Source: Pseudomonadota bacterium
Lineage (GTDB): Bacteria > Pseudomonadota > Gammaproteobacteria > Pseudomonadales > Moraxellaceae
DNA: 64,000 bases
Assembly (NCBI GenBank): GCA_023393635.1
Contig: JAEWKT010000005.1
Location: 1-64,000, forward strand
Reading direction: 5' to 3'
Positions 1-8,559 of the stretch are shown here, in pieces. The notes under the pieces were generated by a model. The model saw nothing but the letters and a program-made list of their open reading frames with translations, did not search any database and was not told the origin of the DNA. The stretch's first letter is position 1. Each line of letters starts with the position of its first letter. A program made the translations under genes and the position numbers.

Positions 1-122
1 AAGTAGTGTATACCGAGCAAAGCAAAGCCGAGCCACCTAAAGATGACGATATGGCGAGTGACAATGATAAACTTGAAGGTCATCACGAAAACGATCTCAA
101 AAATCATAAAGTGGTGGATTAA
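1..122 (+). CDS. C-terminal tail of an unidentified protein (partial)
   Basis: An open frame enters from the left edge and ends at the TAA at 120-122, giving about 39 residues. The tail is hydrophilic and rich in Asp, Glu, Lys and His, and ends in Lys-Val-Val-Asp. It looks like a disordered C-terminal extension and carries no recognisable domain. It converges on the BepA-like gene, 15 bases away. The identity cannot be told from this fragment. Confidence 0.5.
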   Translation, partial: VVYTEQSKAEPPKDDDMASDNDKLEGHHENDLKNHKVVD

Positions 123-137
123 CACCAGACTCTAAAT

Positions 138-1673
138 TTAGGCTCTAAATTTACGTGCTGCTTGCATCTCATTAAGGCGGCTTTCAATGCGCGCTTGCAT
201 GCTGTAGTTATTTTTGGCCAGATGACTAGCGCGAATTAACGACTTAATGGCAGTATCTACTTCACCACGCCAAAACAGGTTTTCTGCCCGAAAGCGTAAG
301 ACCTGTAGTGTTTTAAGTTCTCCATTAGGTAAGCGATTGGCAGCAGATTCCATCAATTGCCATACCAAAATATCATGTGAGTTGTTCATACTCAAAGGTT
401 GCAAGATATCTAAAGCGGCCTGTCCCTGATTTAATGCAATATAAGCACGTGCCGTTTCAATGGCCAAGGCGCGATTTTCTGGTGCCACGCGATGCCTGGG
501 CAATAAAATATCCAGGGCTTGTTGCGGCTGATTGGCTTTAAGCTCTATCTCTGCCCGTGTAATACTGACGATGCTTAAATCAGGCTGTGTGGTTTGGGCT
601 TGCCTGGCCAGCTTACGCGCCAGATCATACTTTCCCTGTTTGCTATATAGCATGGCCAGTGCAATCACAGCCGCTGGATCGCGCTCAGCCACAGCAATCA
701 GTCGTGCTTCAGTAATTTGATCAGTCAGCACACCAATACGATATTGCATTAAACGTAAATTTTGCTCCTGGTTTAAATCCAGCGGTGCACGATGCCTTGG
801 ATACTGGCTGGCACGCAAACGTGCTTCACTCATACGTTCAGATGACAGTGGATGCGTGAGCCAAAAATCAGGCAAATAACTGATTGAACCAGTTTTGCGG
901 TTCATTACTTCAAAAAAATCAGCCATAGCCATGGGGTTATAACCCGCTGCATACATTAGACGCATGCCTACGCGATCTGCTTCTCGCTCCTGGTTGCGGC
1001 TATAAGCCAATTGTCTGTCTAATAATGCAGCTTGCGTACCCAGTGCCACCGCCCCTGCGGCATCAGAAGATTGTGATGCCAATAAAATACTGGCCAGCAT
1101 GCCGCCTAAGGTTAACCACGCCTGATTTTTAAATGCATCTTTACCACGGCTATAATGACGCTGGGAGACATGTGCTACCTCATGTCCCATCACGCCTGCA
1201 ATTTCATCAATATTTCTAGCCGATAATATCAGCCCTGTATTTAAGGCAAATAACCCACCAGGCACAGCAAAGGCATTGATACTATTGTCTTCTATAATGA
1301 CTAAGCCCAGTGGTGCCCCAAGTGATGCTGTGCTAAAAATTCGGTTAAACACCTTATTAATTTCATCTTGAGTCCAGGCATCTTCATACAGTGGCATTTG
1401 TTTGTTCACTTCACGCAGCACCATTTCGCCAATTTTGGTTTCCTGCTGTTGTTCAAGCAAACTAGGCGTTGCACCCAGGTCAGGAATATCCAGCGTGTTG
1501 CCCAAATTAGTAGCACGGTTATTATTAGCATAGTTATTATTATAGCTACCTGACCGCGACTGTTCAGGCATATCAAACAAACGGCCATCTACCGCTGGCG
1601 TTGGAGTATTGCTGGTCAAAGCAATCGCAGCCACTAATACAGTATAAGGCTTGGTAAATAGGCAAAATTTCAT
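138..1673 (-). CDS. bepA: Periplasmic M48 metalloprotease with TPR tail (BepA/YfgC-like)
   Basis: The 511-residue protein has an N-terminal signal-like hydrophobic stretch at about residues 9-21, a Asn-rich linker, an M48 peptidase domain and a helical TPR region from about residue 310 to the end. The zinc motif HEVAH is at 164-168 and the third ligand is the Glu of the EADRVG motif at 231. This layout and length match BepA (487 residues in E. coli), which acts in the periplasm as protease and chaperone for outer-membrane protein assembly, notably LptD. It stands alone, upstream of a 364-base divergent gap. An uncharacterised M48-TPR paralogue is the main alternative. Confidence 0.88.
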   Translation of the reverse strand: MKFCLFTKPYTVLVAAIALTSNTPTPAVDGRLFDMPEQSRSGSYNNNYANNNRATNLGNTLDIPDLGATPSLLEQQQETKIGEMVLREVNKQMPLYEDAWTQDEINKVFNRIFSTASLGAPLGLVIIEDNSINAFAVPGGLFALNTGLILSARNIDEIAGVMGHEVAHVSQRHYSRGKDAFKNQAWLTLGGMLASILLASQSSDAAGAVALGTQAALLDRQLAYSRNQEREADRVGMRLMYAAGYNPMAMADFFEVMNRKTGSISYLPDFWLTHPLSSERMSEARLRASQYPRHRAPLDLNQEQNLRLMQYRIGVLTDQITEARLIAVAERDPAAVIALAMLYSKQGKYDLARKLARQAQTTQPDLSIVSITRAEIELKANQPQQALDILLPRHRVAPENRALAIETARAYIALNQGQAALDILQPLSMNNSHDILVWQLMESAANRLPNGELKTLQVLRFRAENLFWRGEVDTAIKSLIRASHLAKNNYSMQARIESRLNEMQAARKFRA

Positions 1674-2037
1674 AAAGGTTTATTTTTCATAACGTATCGC
1701 ATTGTATCCCACTTGATTGTCCAAGTTTTTTTGCTGGTGCTCTAGCATCTTTTTGCAATTAATCTTCACAAGTTATCCATTAATATCATTAGGCTATCTA
1801 TCGCTTGATGATGGCCTAACTAAGATTTGATCATGCATTCACAAATTTTTTAAATTATAGTCTTTTATTCCTTATTAAAATTTATTGATTAAACCTTAGC
1901 CAACCTATCATAAGCTAACCAATCATATTAAGCCAAATTTACATCAATAATAAATACTTACCAAAATCTCACAACTTGAATCCTAGAGCAAGCCAAGACT
2001 TTATTACATTAAAGCAGAGCAAAGACTGGAGAATACA
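1674..2037. promoter_or_regulatory. Divergent intergenic region between bepA-like gene and qorB
   Basis: This 364-base stretch is very AT-rich and separates two divergent genes, so it should hold both promoters. I see no open frame, RNA gene or strong inverted repeat in it. The only clear site is a GGAG ribosome binding site at about 2028-2031 in front of the qorB start. Confidence 0.4.
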
Positions 2038-2892
2038 ATGACTATTGCCATTTGCGGCGCGGCTGGAAATATGGGTCAGCATGTGATTGCACAATTACTA
2101 AAACGTACAGCAGCCAGTGATATTGTAGTCATTGCACGGCATGCACAAACTGGTAACCGAATTGAATCTGATGATATTGAAGTACGGCATGCCGATTATT
2201 TAAACATAGCCAGCTTACAACTGGCTTTATCTGGTGTAGAAAAAGTGTTGCTTATTTCGTCTAGCGAAGTTGGCACGCTGGCAGAGCCTCACTTTAATGT
2301 GATTGCCGCCGCGCAGCTTACAGGTGTTCAGCATTTTGTTTACACCAGCTTGTTACACGCCGATAGCTCAGGCGTTGCATTTGCAAAAGAGCATTTATTA
2401 ACTGAGCAGGCATTGTTTAAATCAGGACTCACCTACACTATTTTACGCAATGGCTGGTATACCGAAAACTATACCAATCATCTAAAAGCCGCTGTCGCGC
2501 AATGCACCCTGATTGGCGCAGCAGGCGAAGGTAAAATAGCATCTGCCCTTATCTGTGAATACGCAGAAGCCGCAGCAATTGTGCTTACCACACCTGCGCA
2601 TGAAAATAAAATCTATGAACTGGGAGGAGATCAAGCGTATACACTCACCGAACTTGCTGCCGAAGTCAGCAGGCAAACAGGTGAAAATATAGTGTATGTA
2701 AACCTTGATGAACCTGATTATCGTGAAAAGTTAATTCATTTCGGGGTAGAACCTACCACAGCCAATTTACTGGTCAATGCCGATATGGGGGCAGCAAATG
2801 GCGCGTTATTTGATGATAGTGGCACACTACAACAGCTATTGGGCCGCAAGACAACGTCGTTAGAAGATGCGGTTAAAATCGCCTTAACTTAA
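2038..2892 (+). CDS. qorB: NAD(P)H:quinone oxidoreductase, NmrA-like (QorB)
   Basis: The 284-residue protein is an atypical short-chain dehydrogenase of the NmrA family. The dinucleotide motif GxxGxxG is at residues 7-13, and the stretches LLISSSEVG, YTSLLHAD and LRNGWYxENY follow the E. coli QorB (YtfG) pattern closely over the whole length (286 residues in E. coli). QorB reduces quinones with NADPH in the cytoplasm. A GGAG Shine-Dalgarno lies about 7 bases before the ATG. The gene is monocistronic, with a hairpin terminator just downstream, and faces an unrelated flavodoxin-fold quinone reductase. Confidence 0.93.
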   Translation: MTIAICGAAGNMGQHVIAQLLKRTAASDIVVIARHAQTGNRIESDDIEVRHADYLNIASLQLALSGVEKVLLISSSEVGTLAEPHFNVIAAAQLTGVQHFVYTSLLHADSSGVAFAKEHLLTEQALFKSGLTYTILRNGWYTENYTNHLKAAVAQCTLIGAAGEGKIASALICEYAEAAAIVLTTPAHENKIYELGGDQAYTLTELAAEVSRQTGENIVYVNLDEPDYREKLIHFGVEPTTANLLVNADMGAANGALFDDSGTLQQLLGRKTTSLEDAVKIALT

Positions 2893-2938
2893 TTTTTTAG
2901 GTCAGTGCTTTATGAAATATATTAAAACATTCATGCCT

Positions 2939-2980
2939 AAAACGGGTTAGCATAAATATGAGGCGGCAACCCGTTTTATT
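2939..2980 (+). terminator. Rho-independent terminator of qorB
   Basis: The arms AAAACGGGTT (2939-2948) and AACCCGTTTT (2968-2977) pair perfectly across a 19-base loop, and T residues follow. It also carries A residues on the left arm, so it may work for the convergent quinone reductase gene as well. Confidence 0.75.
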
Positions 2981-3021
2981 GTATTGTTCACGCTTAAACC
3001 ATGAGCATTGTAGAATCTATT

Positions 3022-3729
3022 TTACTGATTTTGTTTTGGATAAAGCCTATCATCAAACTGATCCAGCCTTGGAAACTCAAGCGGCTTTAGTTGCTCAAGG
3101 TTATTTAAATAATCACTGTAATCCTGCAAAATTTGTGCGCGAGCAGCATGGTCAATATACGGAATATGGTAGCCAATAAAGGGTGGCAAAACGTCCATGC
3201 CCACATAGTACAAGGTGCCGCGTAGCAATGGCCGTAGCATGGTTTCTATTTCACCATGAATGGCTGCCTCACCAAACATATGTTCACGGCCACCCAGAGT
3301 AAAACTTAACAATGCTTTTTTGCCCTTAAGCCCACCTTGGTCATAAAACCGCTTGCCGCCATAGGTCAAACCAGAAATAAACACACGATCAATCCAGCCT
3401 TTTAAGATGGCAGGTACCGAAAACCAGTGCAGTGGAAAACTAAAAATAATTAAATCGGCTGCTTTTACTTTTTCAACCTCAATGGCAATGTCTTGCGCAA
3501 TAGTCTGGTTTTCATAGTTAATGCGTTGTTCTAAGGCATACACCAAATAGTCAGGGTTTTTTCGCTGATTAAAATCAGCGGCAGATGCCACTGGGTTAAA
3601 ATTCATGGCGTATAAATCGGACACCACCACTTGATGTCCTGCCTGACTCAGTTGCTCTACCGCTAAATTCTTTAATGCCGAGGTAAATGATTGTGGCTCA
3701 GGGTGCGCATGTACAATCAGTACATTCAT
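3022..3729 (-). CDS. NQO1-like NAD(P)H dehydrogenase (quinone), flavodoxin fold
   Basis: The 235-residue protein has the flavodoxin-like fold of the NQO1/KefF/MdaB family. It opens with the FMN/FAD-binding HAHPEPxSF motif at residues 7-15 and has the typical FSFPLHWFSVPAILKGWIDRV block near residues 96-116. Members carry out two-electron reduction of quinones with NAD(P)H, avoiding semiquinones. It is longer than KefF (176 residues) and nearer to the NQO1-like oxidoreductases. It converges on qorB, a second and unrelated quinone reductase, which suggests a local detoxification cluster. The exact substrate cannot be read from the sequence. Confidence 0.85.
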   Translation of the reverse strand: MNVLIVHAHPEPQSFTSALKNLAVEQLSQAGHQVVVSDLYAMNFNPVASAADFNQRKNPDYLVYALEQRINYENQTIAQDIAIEVEKVKAADLIIFSFPLHWFSVPAILKGWIDRVFISGLTYGGKRFYDQGGLKGKKALLSFTLGGREHMFGEAAIHGEIETMLRPLLRGTLYYVGMDVLPPFIGYHIPYIDHAARAQILQDYSDYLNNLEQLKPLEFPRLDQFDDRLYPKQNQ

Positions 3730-3904
3730 GATAAAACCTTTATATCTATATTAAATTTGCACCAACATACCACGCAGCATGGTCATTGAAAAGTCAACGT
3801 ATGCAGCCAGACCAGCAAAAAACGCTCATTTCTGCTGGCCAGTATGACTATGTCTACCCAACATGCTTGCTAGTCATACATTCATTGAACTATAAAAGAT
3901 AAGC

Positions 3905-4879
3905 TTAGCTTGACCACACTTGCGGATTGACCATATAGCGCGGTTGCTCACCTGCCAAGGCTTTGCTTAAATTATCCAGTGCCAGGTCATCCATGGCGTG
4001 TCTGGTGCTTTGCGTGGCTGAGCCAACATGCGGCAAGGTGATAACATTGGGCAGCTTAAATAAGGCAGACTGTTGCAAGGGTTCTTTTTCAAACACATCT
4101 AAGCCAGCCGCTAAGATTTGCTCACTTTCTAATGCGTCAATTAATGCCTGCTCATCAATCACCTGTCCACGTGCTACATTAATTAAAATGGCAGTTTTTT
4201 TCATGCGCTCAAATTGTGCTTTGCCTATTAAATGATGTGTTTGCTCATTTAACGCCACGTGTATCGACACAAAATCAGATTGAGCCAATAAGTCATCCAG
4301 CGAACAAAACTGCGCATTTAACGCCTGCTCAAGCTCAGGTTTTGCATGGCGCGAATGATGTAATATATTCATGTTAAAGCCAAAGCGACCACGCCTTGCC
4401 ATGGCAGTGCCAATATTTCCTAAGCCAACAATGCCCAGCGTTTTGCCATACACATCTACGCCATATTGCGCTGGCTGCACGGTTTTTTGCCATTGACCTT
4501 GTTTAGTCCATGTATCAAGTTCTACCACACGCCGCGCACTAGTCATCAGCAAAGCAAAGGCCAAATCTGCCGTACTTTGGGTTAATACATCTGGCGTATT
4601 GGTGAGGATAATGCCTTGTTGATTCAGGTAATTAATATCGTAGTTGTCATAACCTACCGATATGCTAGACACCACTTTAAGCTGTCTGGCATGTTGTAAT
4701 ATGTCTTGATTTAACAGGCGGCCAGCACCAATCATGCCATCGGCTTGCGGTAGAAGCTCAGCAAACTGCTGGATTAAATCATCTGCCTTGGGGTTGATTG
4801 CCAACAGGTTAAATTTTTCATTTAATTGATGCTTTAAATGGTCAGACAACCCACTAAATGCAACCACTGTCTTTTTCAC
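3905..4879 (-). CDS. ghrB: 2-hydroxyacid dehydrogenase, glyoxylate/hydroxypyruvate reductase B-like
   Basis: The 324-residue protein belongs to the D-isomer-specific 2-hydroxyacid dehydrogenases. The Rossmann motif GLGNIG is at 152-157, the substrate-binding and catalytic Arg is in NVARGQ (R237), the acidic DVFEKEP block is at 261-267, and the catalytic His is in LPHVGSAT (H284). The VGYDNxD and STADLAFALL blocks match E. coli GhrB, also 324 residues. GhrB reduces glyoxylate, hydroxypyruvate and 2-keto-gluconate in the cytoplasm. The nitrilase-family gene lies 79 bases upstream on the same strand, so the two may be co-transcribed. Confidence 0.88.
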   Translation of the reverse strand: MKKTVVAFSGLSDHLKHQLNEKFNLLAINPKADDLIQQFAELLPQADGMIGAGRLLNQDILQHARQLKVVSSISVGYDNYDINYLNQQGIILTNTPDVLTQSTADLAFALLMTSARRVVELDTWTKQGQWQKTVQPAQYGVDVYGKTLGIVGLGNIGTAMARRGRFGFNMNILHHSRHAKPELEQALNAQFCSLDDLLAQSDFVSIHVALNEQTHHLIGKAQFERMKKTAILINVARGQVIDEQALIDALESEQILAAGLDVFEKEPLQQSALFKLPNVITLPHVGSATQSTRHAMDDLALDNLSKALAGEQPRYMVNPQVWSS

Positions 4880-4958
4880 TGTAATAACCTTAACGCTTAA
4901 AGGTTCAACTTAGCATAATCAGGGTGTGTCATGAGTTGCAGTTTTTTAAGCCCGTAGG

Positions 4959-5915
4959 CTAGCTAGAGGCAGCAACATGTTTTTTATACCAATGCTTGCC
5001 ATACCAACGCTGATATTCCCAGGCAAAAGTAGGAATTGGGCCACGCTGGTGCAACCAATAGCTATCGGGTATTGGCTGAGTGGGTTTTACTTTTTCAATA
5101 TTAATTTCAGCCATCACAATTCCTTGCCCTGCCTCCTGATCCCGTAATGCCAAGATGTCACCTTGGGCATTGACAATCATTGAACCTGCTTCAAAGTGTC
5201 CTTTGTAATCAAGCGGCATACCTGGCAATTTACATTGAATAGCACCAACATGGGCGGCATGGATAATCGGTGCGCCCACATAAGTGGCAAATTTACGCAC
5301 TGATTCATGGGCATTATGCGCGTTTTTTGCTTCCCAGCGTGCGGTAATTGTTTTGGGCATCCACGCAGGAACGCTCCACCAACAGCTTCCGCCAACCACT
5401 ACATCTACTGTTTCACGCAGACGTTGGGCGGTTTGTGCGCGCATAAACTCCCAGCATAGCGATACTCCAACTGTTTGCTCGCTGGTATTAATAATGCCAT
5501 CATCTGAACCAGCCGTATAAAAACAGTTTTCCCACATGGTGGGTAAGTCTTTATCGTGCTTGCCTACCACGCCCTGCGGCGACACGAGAAAAAAAGTATT
5601 TTTAACTTGATTTGGCGTATTGGCTTTATCGTCACGCACCATAAAAGAACCGCCAACCATGGCTTGGTGACGTTTTGCCAATTGAATGAGCAAGTTTAAA
5701 GCAGGCCCATTTGAGGGTTGAATGGCATCCACAATGCGCGGATCAAAAGCCATTCCTGTGGCAAAAAACTCAGGCAGTATGATCCATTTTGCTCCTTTTC
5801 TACCTGCTTCATCGGCCATGTTTTCACATGCGGTTAAATTGGCCTGTAGGTCGCCAATCTTTGGCTCTAGCTGAATGGCAGCTACTGTTACTGGGCTGGA
5901 ATGCTTATGATTCAC
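4959..5915 (-). CDS. Carbon-nitrogen hydrolase (nitrilase superfamily)
   Basis: The 318-residue protein shows the nitrilase-superfamily triad: Glu49 in the LPEFF block, Lys122 in HDKDLP and Cys154 in SLCWEF. Such enzymes hydrolyse amides or nitriles, or condense carbamoyl groups, through a cysteine acyl intermediate. The Trp-rich stretch GGSCWWSVPAW soon after the cysteine is distinctive and could shape the substrate pocket. An AGG-type Shine-Dalgarno (AGGAGG on the minus strand) sits just before the start. The gene lies between a HolD-like gene and ghrB. The substrate is not predictable from sequence alone. Confidence 0.85.
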   Translation of the reverse strand: MNHKHSSPVTVAAIQLEPKIGDLQANLTACENMADEAGRKGAKWIILPEFFATGMAFDPRIVDAIQPSNGPALNLLIQLAKRHQAMVGGSFMVRDDKANTPNQVKNTFFLVSPQGVVGKHDKDLPTMWENCFYTAGSDDGIINTSEQTVGVSLCWEFMRAQTAQRLRETVDVVVGGSCWWSVPAWMPKTITARWEAKNAHNAHESVRKFATYVGAPIIHAAHVGAIQCKLPGMPLDYKGHFEAGSMIVNAQGDILALRDQEAGQGIVMAEINIEKVKPTQPIPDSYWLHQRGPIPTFAWEYQRWYGKHWYKKHVAASS

Positions 5916-5965
5916 CGCAAAACCTCCTGTTATGTGCCTAAGCAGTCAACCCTGACGAATTGATC

Positions 5966-6883
5966 TTACTGTACTTTAAGCAGATGCCATAGCGTGCGTT
6001 TTTTTAATGGCTCAGCCAAGAGCTCTGCCAAATGCGGCAAGCGTTCAAGACGATCAGGACAAATGTCATCGGGCAATTCACTCATTAAGCCAACCCGTTT
6101 ATCTAGCCCCATTCTAAACAAAAAGCCATTTAATGCTGATTTTGCCCCTGTGGTACGCTGCCAACGCTGGCCTTCTGACAACGGCCAGGAAAAATTAATA
6201 ATAGCTGGCTGATTAAATGCTTTTAAAATATTTTGCCACAAGGTTTGCATTAATGGATCTTGTAAATCTTCTTCATTGACTAAAACAATCCATTGATTAA
6301 TCTCGCACGCTTGTAGACGAAAATTAATCGTATTAGAGACAGCCTCACTCATGAGCAGGGGCTGATGATCAACCTCTAAAAGAACAGTATCGGACTGATC
6401 AGCATTATTTTTCTGAAATTGGTCGGATAAATGAGGGCTGAGATTTAAAGTTGCTGAGTGATTTTGCCCTCTCTCACCTGCCTGAGTAATAGTTATTGCT
6501 AACTCAGAATTTTGTTGATGAGTTACAGTATGGTGATGAATGTCAGGCTGACCCACCAAATCAGGGTTTATTATTGCTGCATGGGATAAAGGCTTGGCAC
6601 TGATGCTATCTATTGATGTTGAATGAGAACCTGGAAGCATAGCAATGGCTTGATTACTAATTTCTCTATAATTAGTTTCTTTAACATTAGTTGCTTCAAA
6701 CTGTGTTGTAAGATGGCTGCTAGCAGAAGCATGATAAAATTCATCATCGCCCTGCCGCCAGAGTTGCTCAGCGGCAGTTGCACCAGTCGCAGATTTTTTA
6801 GAAGCAACCGTCTTGACTGCTCGGGGTATCCATTGCCAGATACCAAGCGCCGATAACAAGGCACGTTGCCGAGCGTTAGACAT
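5966..6883 (-). CDS. Unidentified protein, possibly a HolD (DNA polymerase III psi)-like protein
   Basis: The 305-residue protein opens with a QRALLSALGIWQWIPR segment like the chi-binding N-terminus of HolD proteins of pseudomonads. The middle, residues about 60-180, is low in complexity and rich in Ser, His, Thr and Asn, so probably disordered. The C-terminal 110 residues are compact, with several Trp and a KxLWHLLK end. The start overlaps the leuA stop by one base (TAATG), so translation is coupled to leuA. The psi assignment rests only on the N-terminal resemblance and should be treated as tentative. Confidence 0.5.
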   Translation of the reverse strand: MSNARQRALLSALGIWQWIPRAVKTVASKKSATGATAAEQLWRQGDDEFYHASASSHLTTQFEATNVKETNYREISNQAIAMLPGSHSTSIDSISAKPLSHAAIINPDLVGQPDIHHHTVTHQQNSELAITITQAGERGQNHSATLNLSPHLSDQFQKNNADQSDTVLLEVDHQPLLMSEAVSNTINFRLQACEINQWIVLVNEEDLQDPLMQTLWQNILKAFNQPAIINFSWPLSEGQRWQRTTGAKSALNGFLFRMGLDKRVGLMSELPDDICPDRLERLPHLAELLAEPLKKRTLWHLLKVQ

Positions 6884-8430
6884 TACATTACTTCTTCGGT
6901 TTGTGGATTGGCCTTACCTTCAGTGGCTAGCCAATTTAAAGCGTCCAAATACGCCTTGGCACTGGCAATCACAATATCCGTATCAGCACCTTGCCCCGTC
7001 ACAATACGGCCTTGTTGGTTTAAACGCACGGCCACTTCACCCTGGCTGTCAGTACCGCTAGTAATGGCATTCACCTGATACAGCTCAAGGTTTGAACCTG
7101 ATTTTGCCAACACCTCAATGGCTTTAAAAGTAGCATCTACTGGGCCAGAACCACTTTCGCTAACTGGGCAATCCTTACCATCAACCTTTAGTACCAAATG
7201 CGCGCGTGGCGTTTGGCCTGTTTTACTGGTGACTTCCAGTTCCACCAATTCATAGCGGTTAACCACATCCGAACCCTGATGGCCTGCCACCAGCGCATGT
7301 AAATCTTCATCAAAAATTTCGCTCTTACGATCAGCCAAATCCTTAAAGCGTGCAAACAGTTCATTCAGGTGCTCATCAGACTCAATGCCAATGCCCAACT
7401 CATCCAGACGGGCACGGAATGCGGCACGGCCCGATAGCTTGCCCAGCGTCAGCTTGTTGGTTTTCCAGCCCACATCTTCAGCACGCATAATTTCATAGGT
7501 TTCGCGGTGTTTTAAAATACCGTCCTGGTGAATGCCCGATTCATGCGCAAAGGCATTGGCACCCACAATGGCCTTATTGGGCTGCACCACATAACCTGTA
7601 ATGGTAGACACCAAGCGTGATGCTGGTACAATTTCTTCAGTACGAATATTCGTCGTGACATTATAAATATCATGGCGTACACGGGTCGCCATGACAATTT
7701 CTTCTAATGCCGCATTGCCTGCACGCTCGCCAAGTCCGTTAATGGTGCATTCAACTTGTCTTGCCCCACCGCGCACCGCAGCCAGCGAATTGGCCACAGC
7801 CATACCTAAATCATTATGACAATGTGCCGACCAAATCACTCGGTCAGAATGAGGCACTTGCTCAAGTAAGGCTCTAAAACGTGCTTCAATGAGCTCAGGC
7901 GTAGAGTAGCCAACAGTATCAGGCACGTTAATGGTTTTGGCACCTGCTTTAATCACTTCATCAAAAATGCGTACCAAAAATGGCATTTCAGAACGAATGG
8001 CATCTTCTGCCGAAAACTCGACATCATCAGTATATTCTCGGGCAATTTTAATGGCCTTGACTGCCGCTTCAACCACCTGATCTTCAGACATGCGCAATTT
8101 GTACTGCATATGAATCGGACTCGTTGCAATAAAAGTATGCACACGCCCACGGTTGGCCGCTTTAATCGCTTCCCCAGCACGGCGGATGTCTTTTTCATTA
8201 GCGCGTGCTAAGGAACAAATGGTGGAATCTTTAATCACTGCCGCAATATTTGAAATTGCCTCAAAATCACCAGGACTTGCTGCCGCAAAACCAGCTTCAA
8301 TCACGTCCACACCCAGCCGCTCAAGCTGCTTTGCGACACGGATTTTTTCTTCCTTGGTCATGGCAGCGCCTGGGCTTTGCTCGCCATCGCGTAAAGTGGT
8401 GTCAAAAATGATTAAATGGTCGCTAGTCAT
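6883..8430 (-). CDS. leuA: 2-isopropylmalate synthase
   Basis: The 515-residue protein is a full-length LeuA, which condenses acetyl-CoA with 2-oxoisovalerate in the first committed step of leucine synthesis. The catalytic TIM barrel starts with FDTTLRDGEQSPGA at about 9-22 and has the SAHCHNDLGMA metal-binding block near 200. The C-terminal leucine-binding regulatory domain runs from about residue 390. The other leu genes are not adjacent, and I see no leucine-rich leader peptide in the 129 bases upstream. An AAGG ribosome binding site precedes the ATG. The downstream HolD-like gene overlaps the stop. Confidence 0.96.
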   Translation of the reverse strand: MTSDHLIIFDTTLRDGEQSPGAAMTKEEKIRVAKQLERLGVDVIEAGFAAASPGDFEAISNIAAVIKDSTICSLARANEKDIRRAGEAIKAANRGRVHTFIATSPIHMQYKLRMSEDQVVEAAVKAIKIAREYTDDVEFSAEDAIRSEMPFLVRIFDEVIKAGAKTINVPDTVGYSTPELIEARFRALLEQVPHSDRVIWSAHCHNDLGMAVANSLAAVRGGARQVECTINGLGERAGNAALEEIVMATRVRHDIYNVTTNIRTEEIVPASRLVSTITGYVVQPNKAIVGANAFAHESGIHQDGILKHRETYEIMRAEDVGWKTNKLTLGKLSGRAAFRARLDELGIGIESDEHLNELFARFKDLADRKSEIFDEDLHALVAGHQGSDVVNRYELVELEVTSKTGQTPRAHLVLKVDGKDCPVSESGSGPVDATFKAIEVLAKSGSNLELYQVNAITSGTDSQGEVAVRLNQQGRIVTGQGADTDIVIASAKAYLDALNWLATEGKANPQTEEVM

Positions 8431-8559
8431 GGCTACCTTAGTCCTTATTTAAAAACTCATGTGTGGCATAGCCATTTGCTAATGCCGCAAAATATCACCT
8501 GATTGTATATTGATTTGCTGCACTAAATCTAAAAAACAAGGTTTTTATCATTCAGCGGC

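Noticed and set aside
8431..8559. A leucine-rich leader peptide for leuA attenuation
   Set aside because: The 129-base upstream region has no short frame with consecutive Leu codons and no terminator/antiterminator pair.
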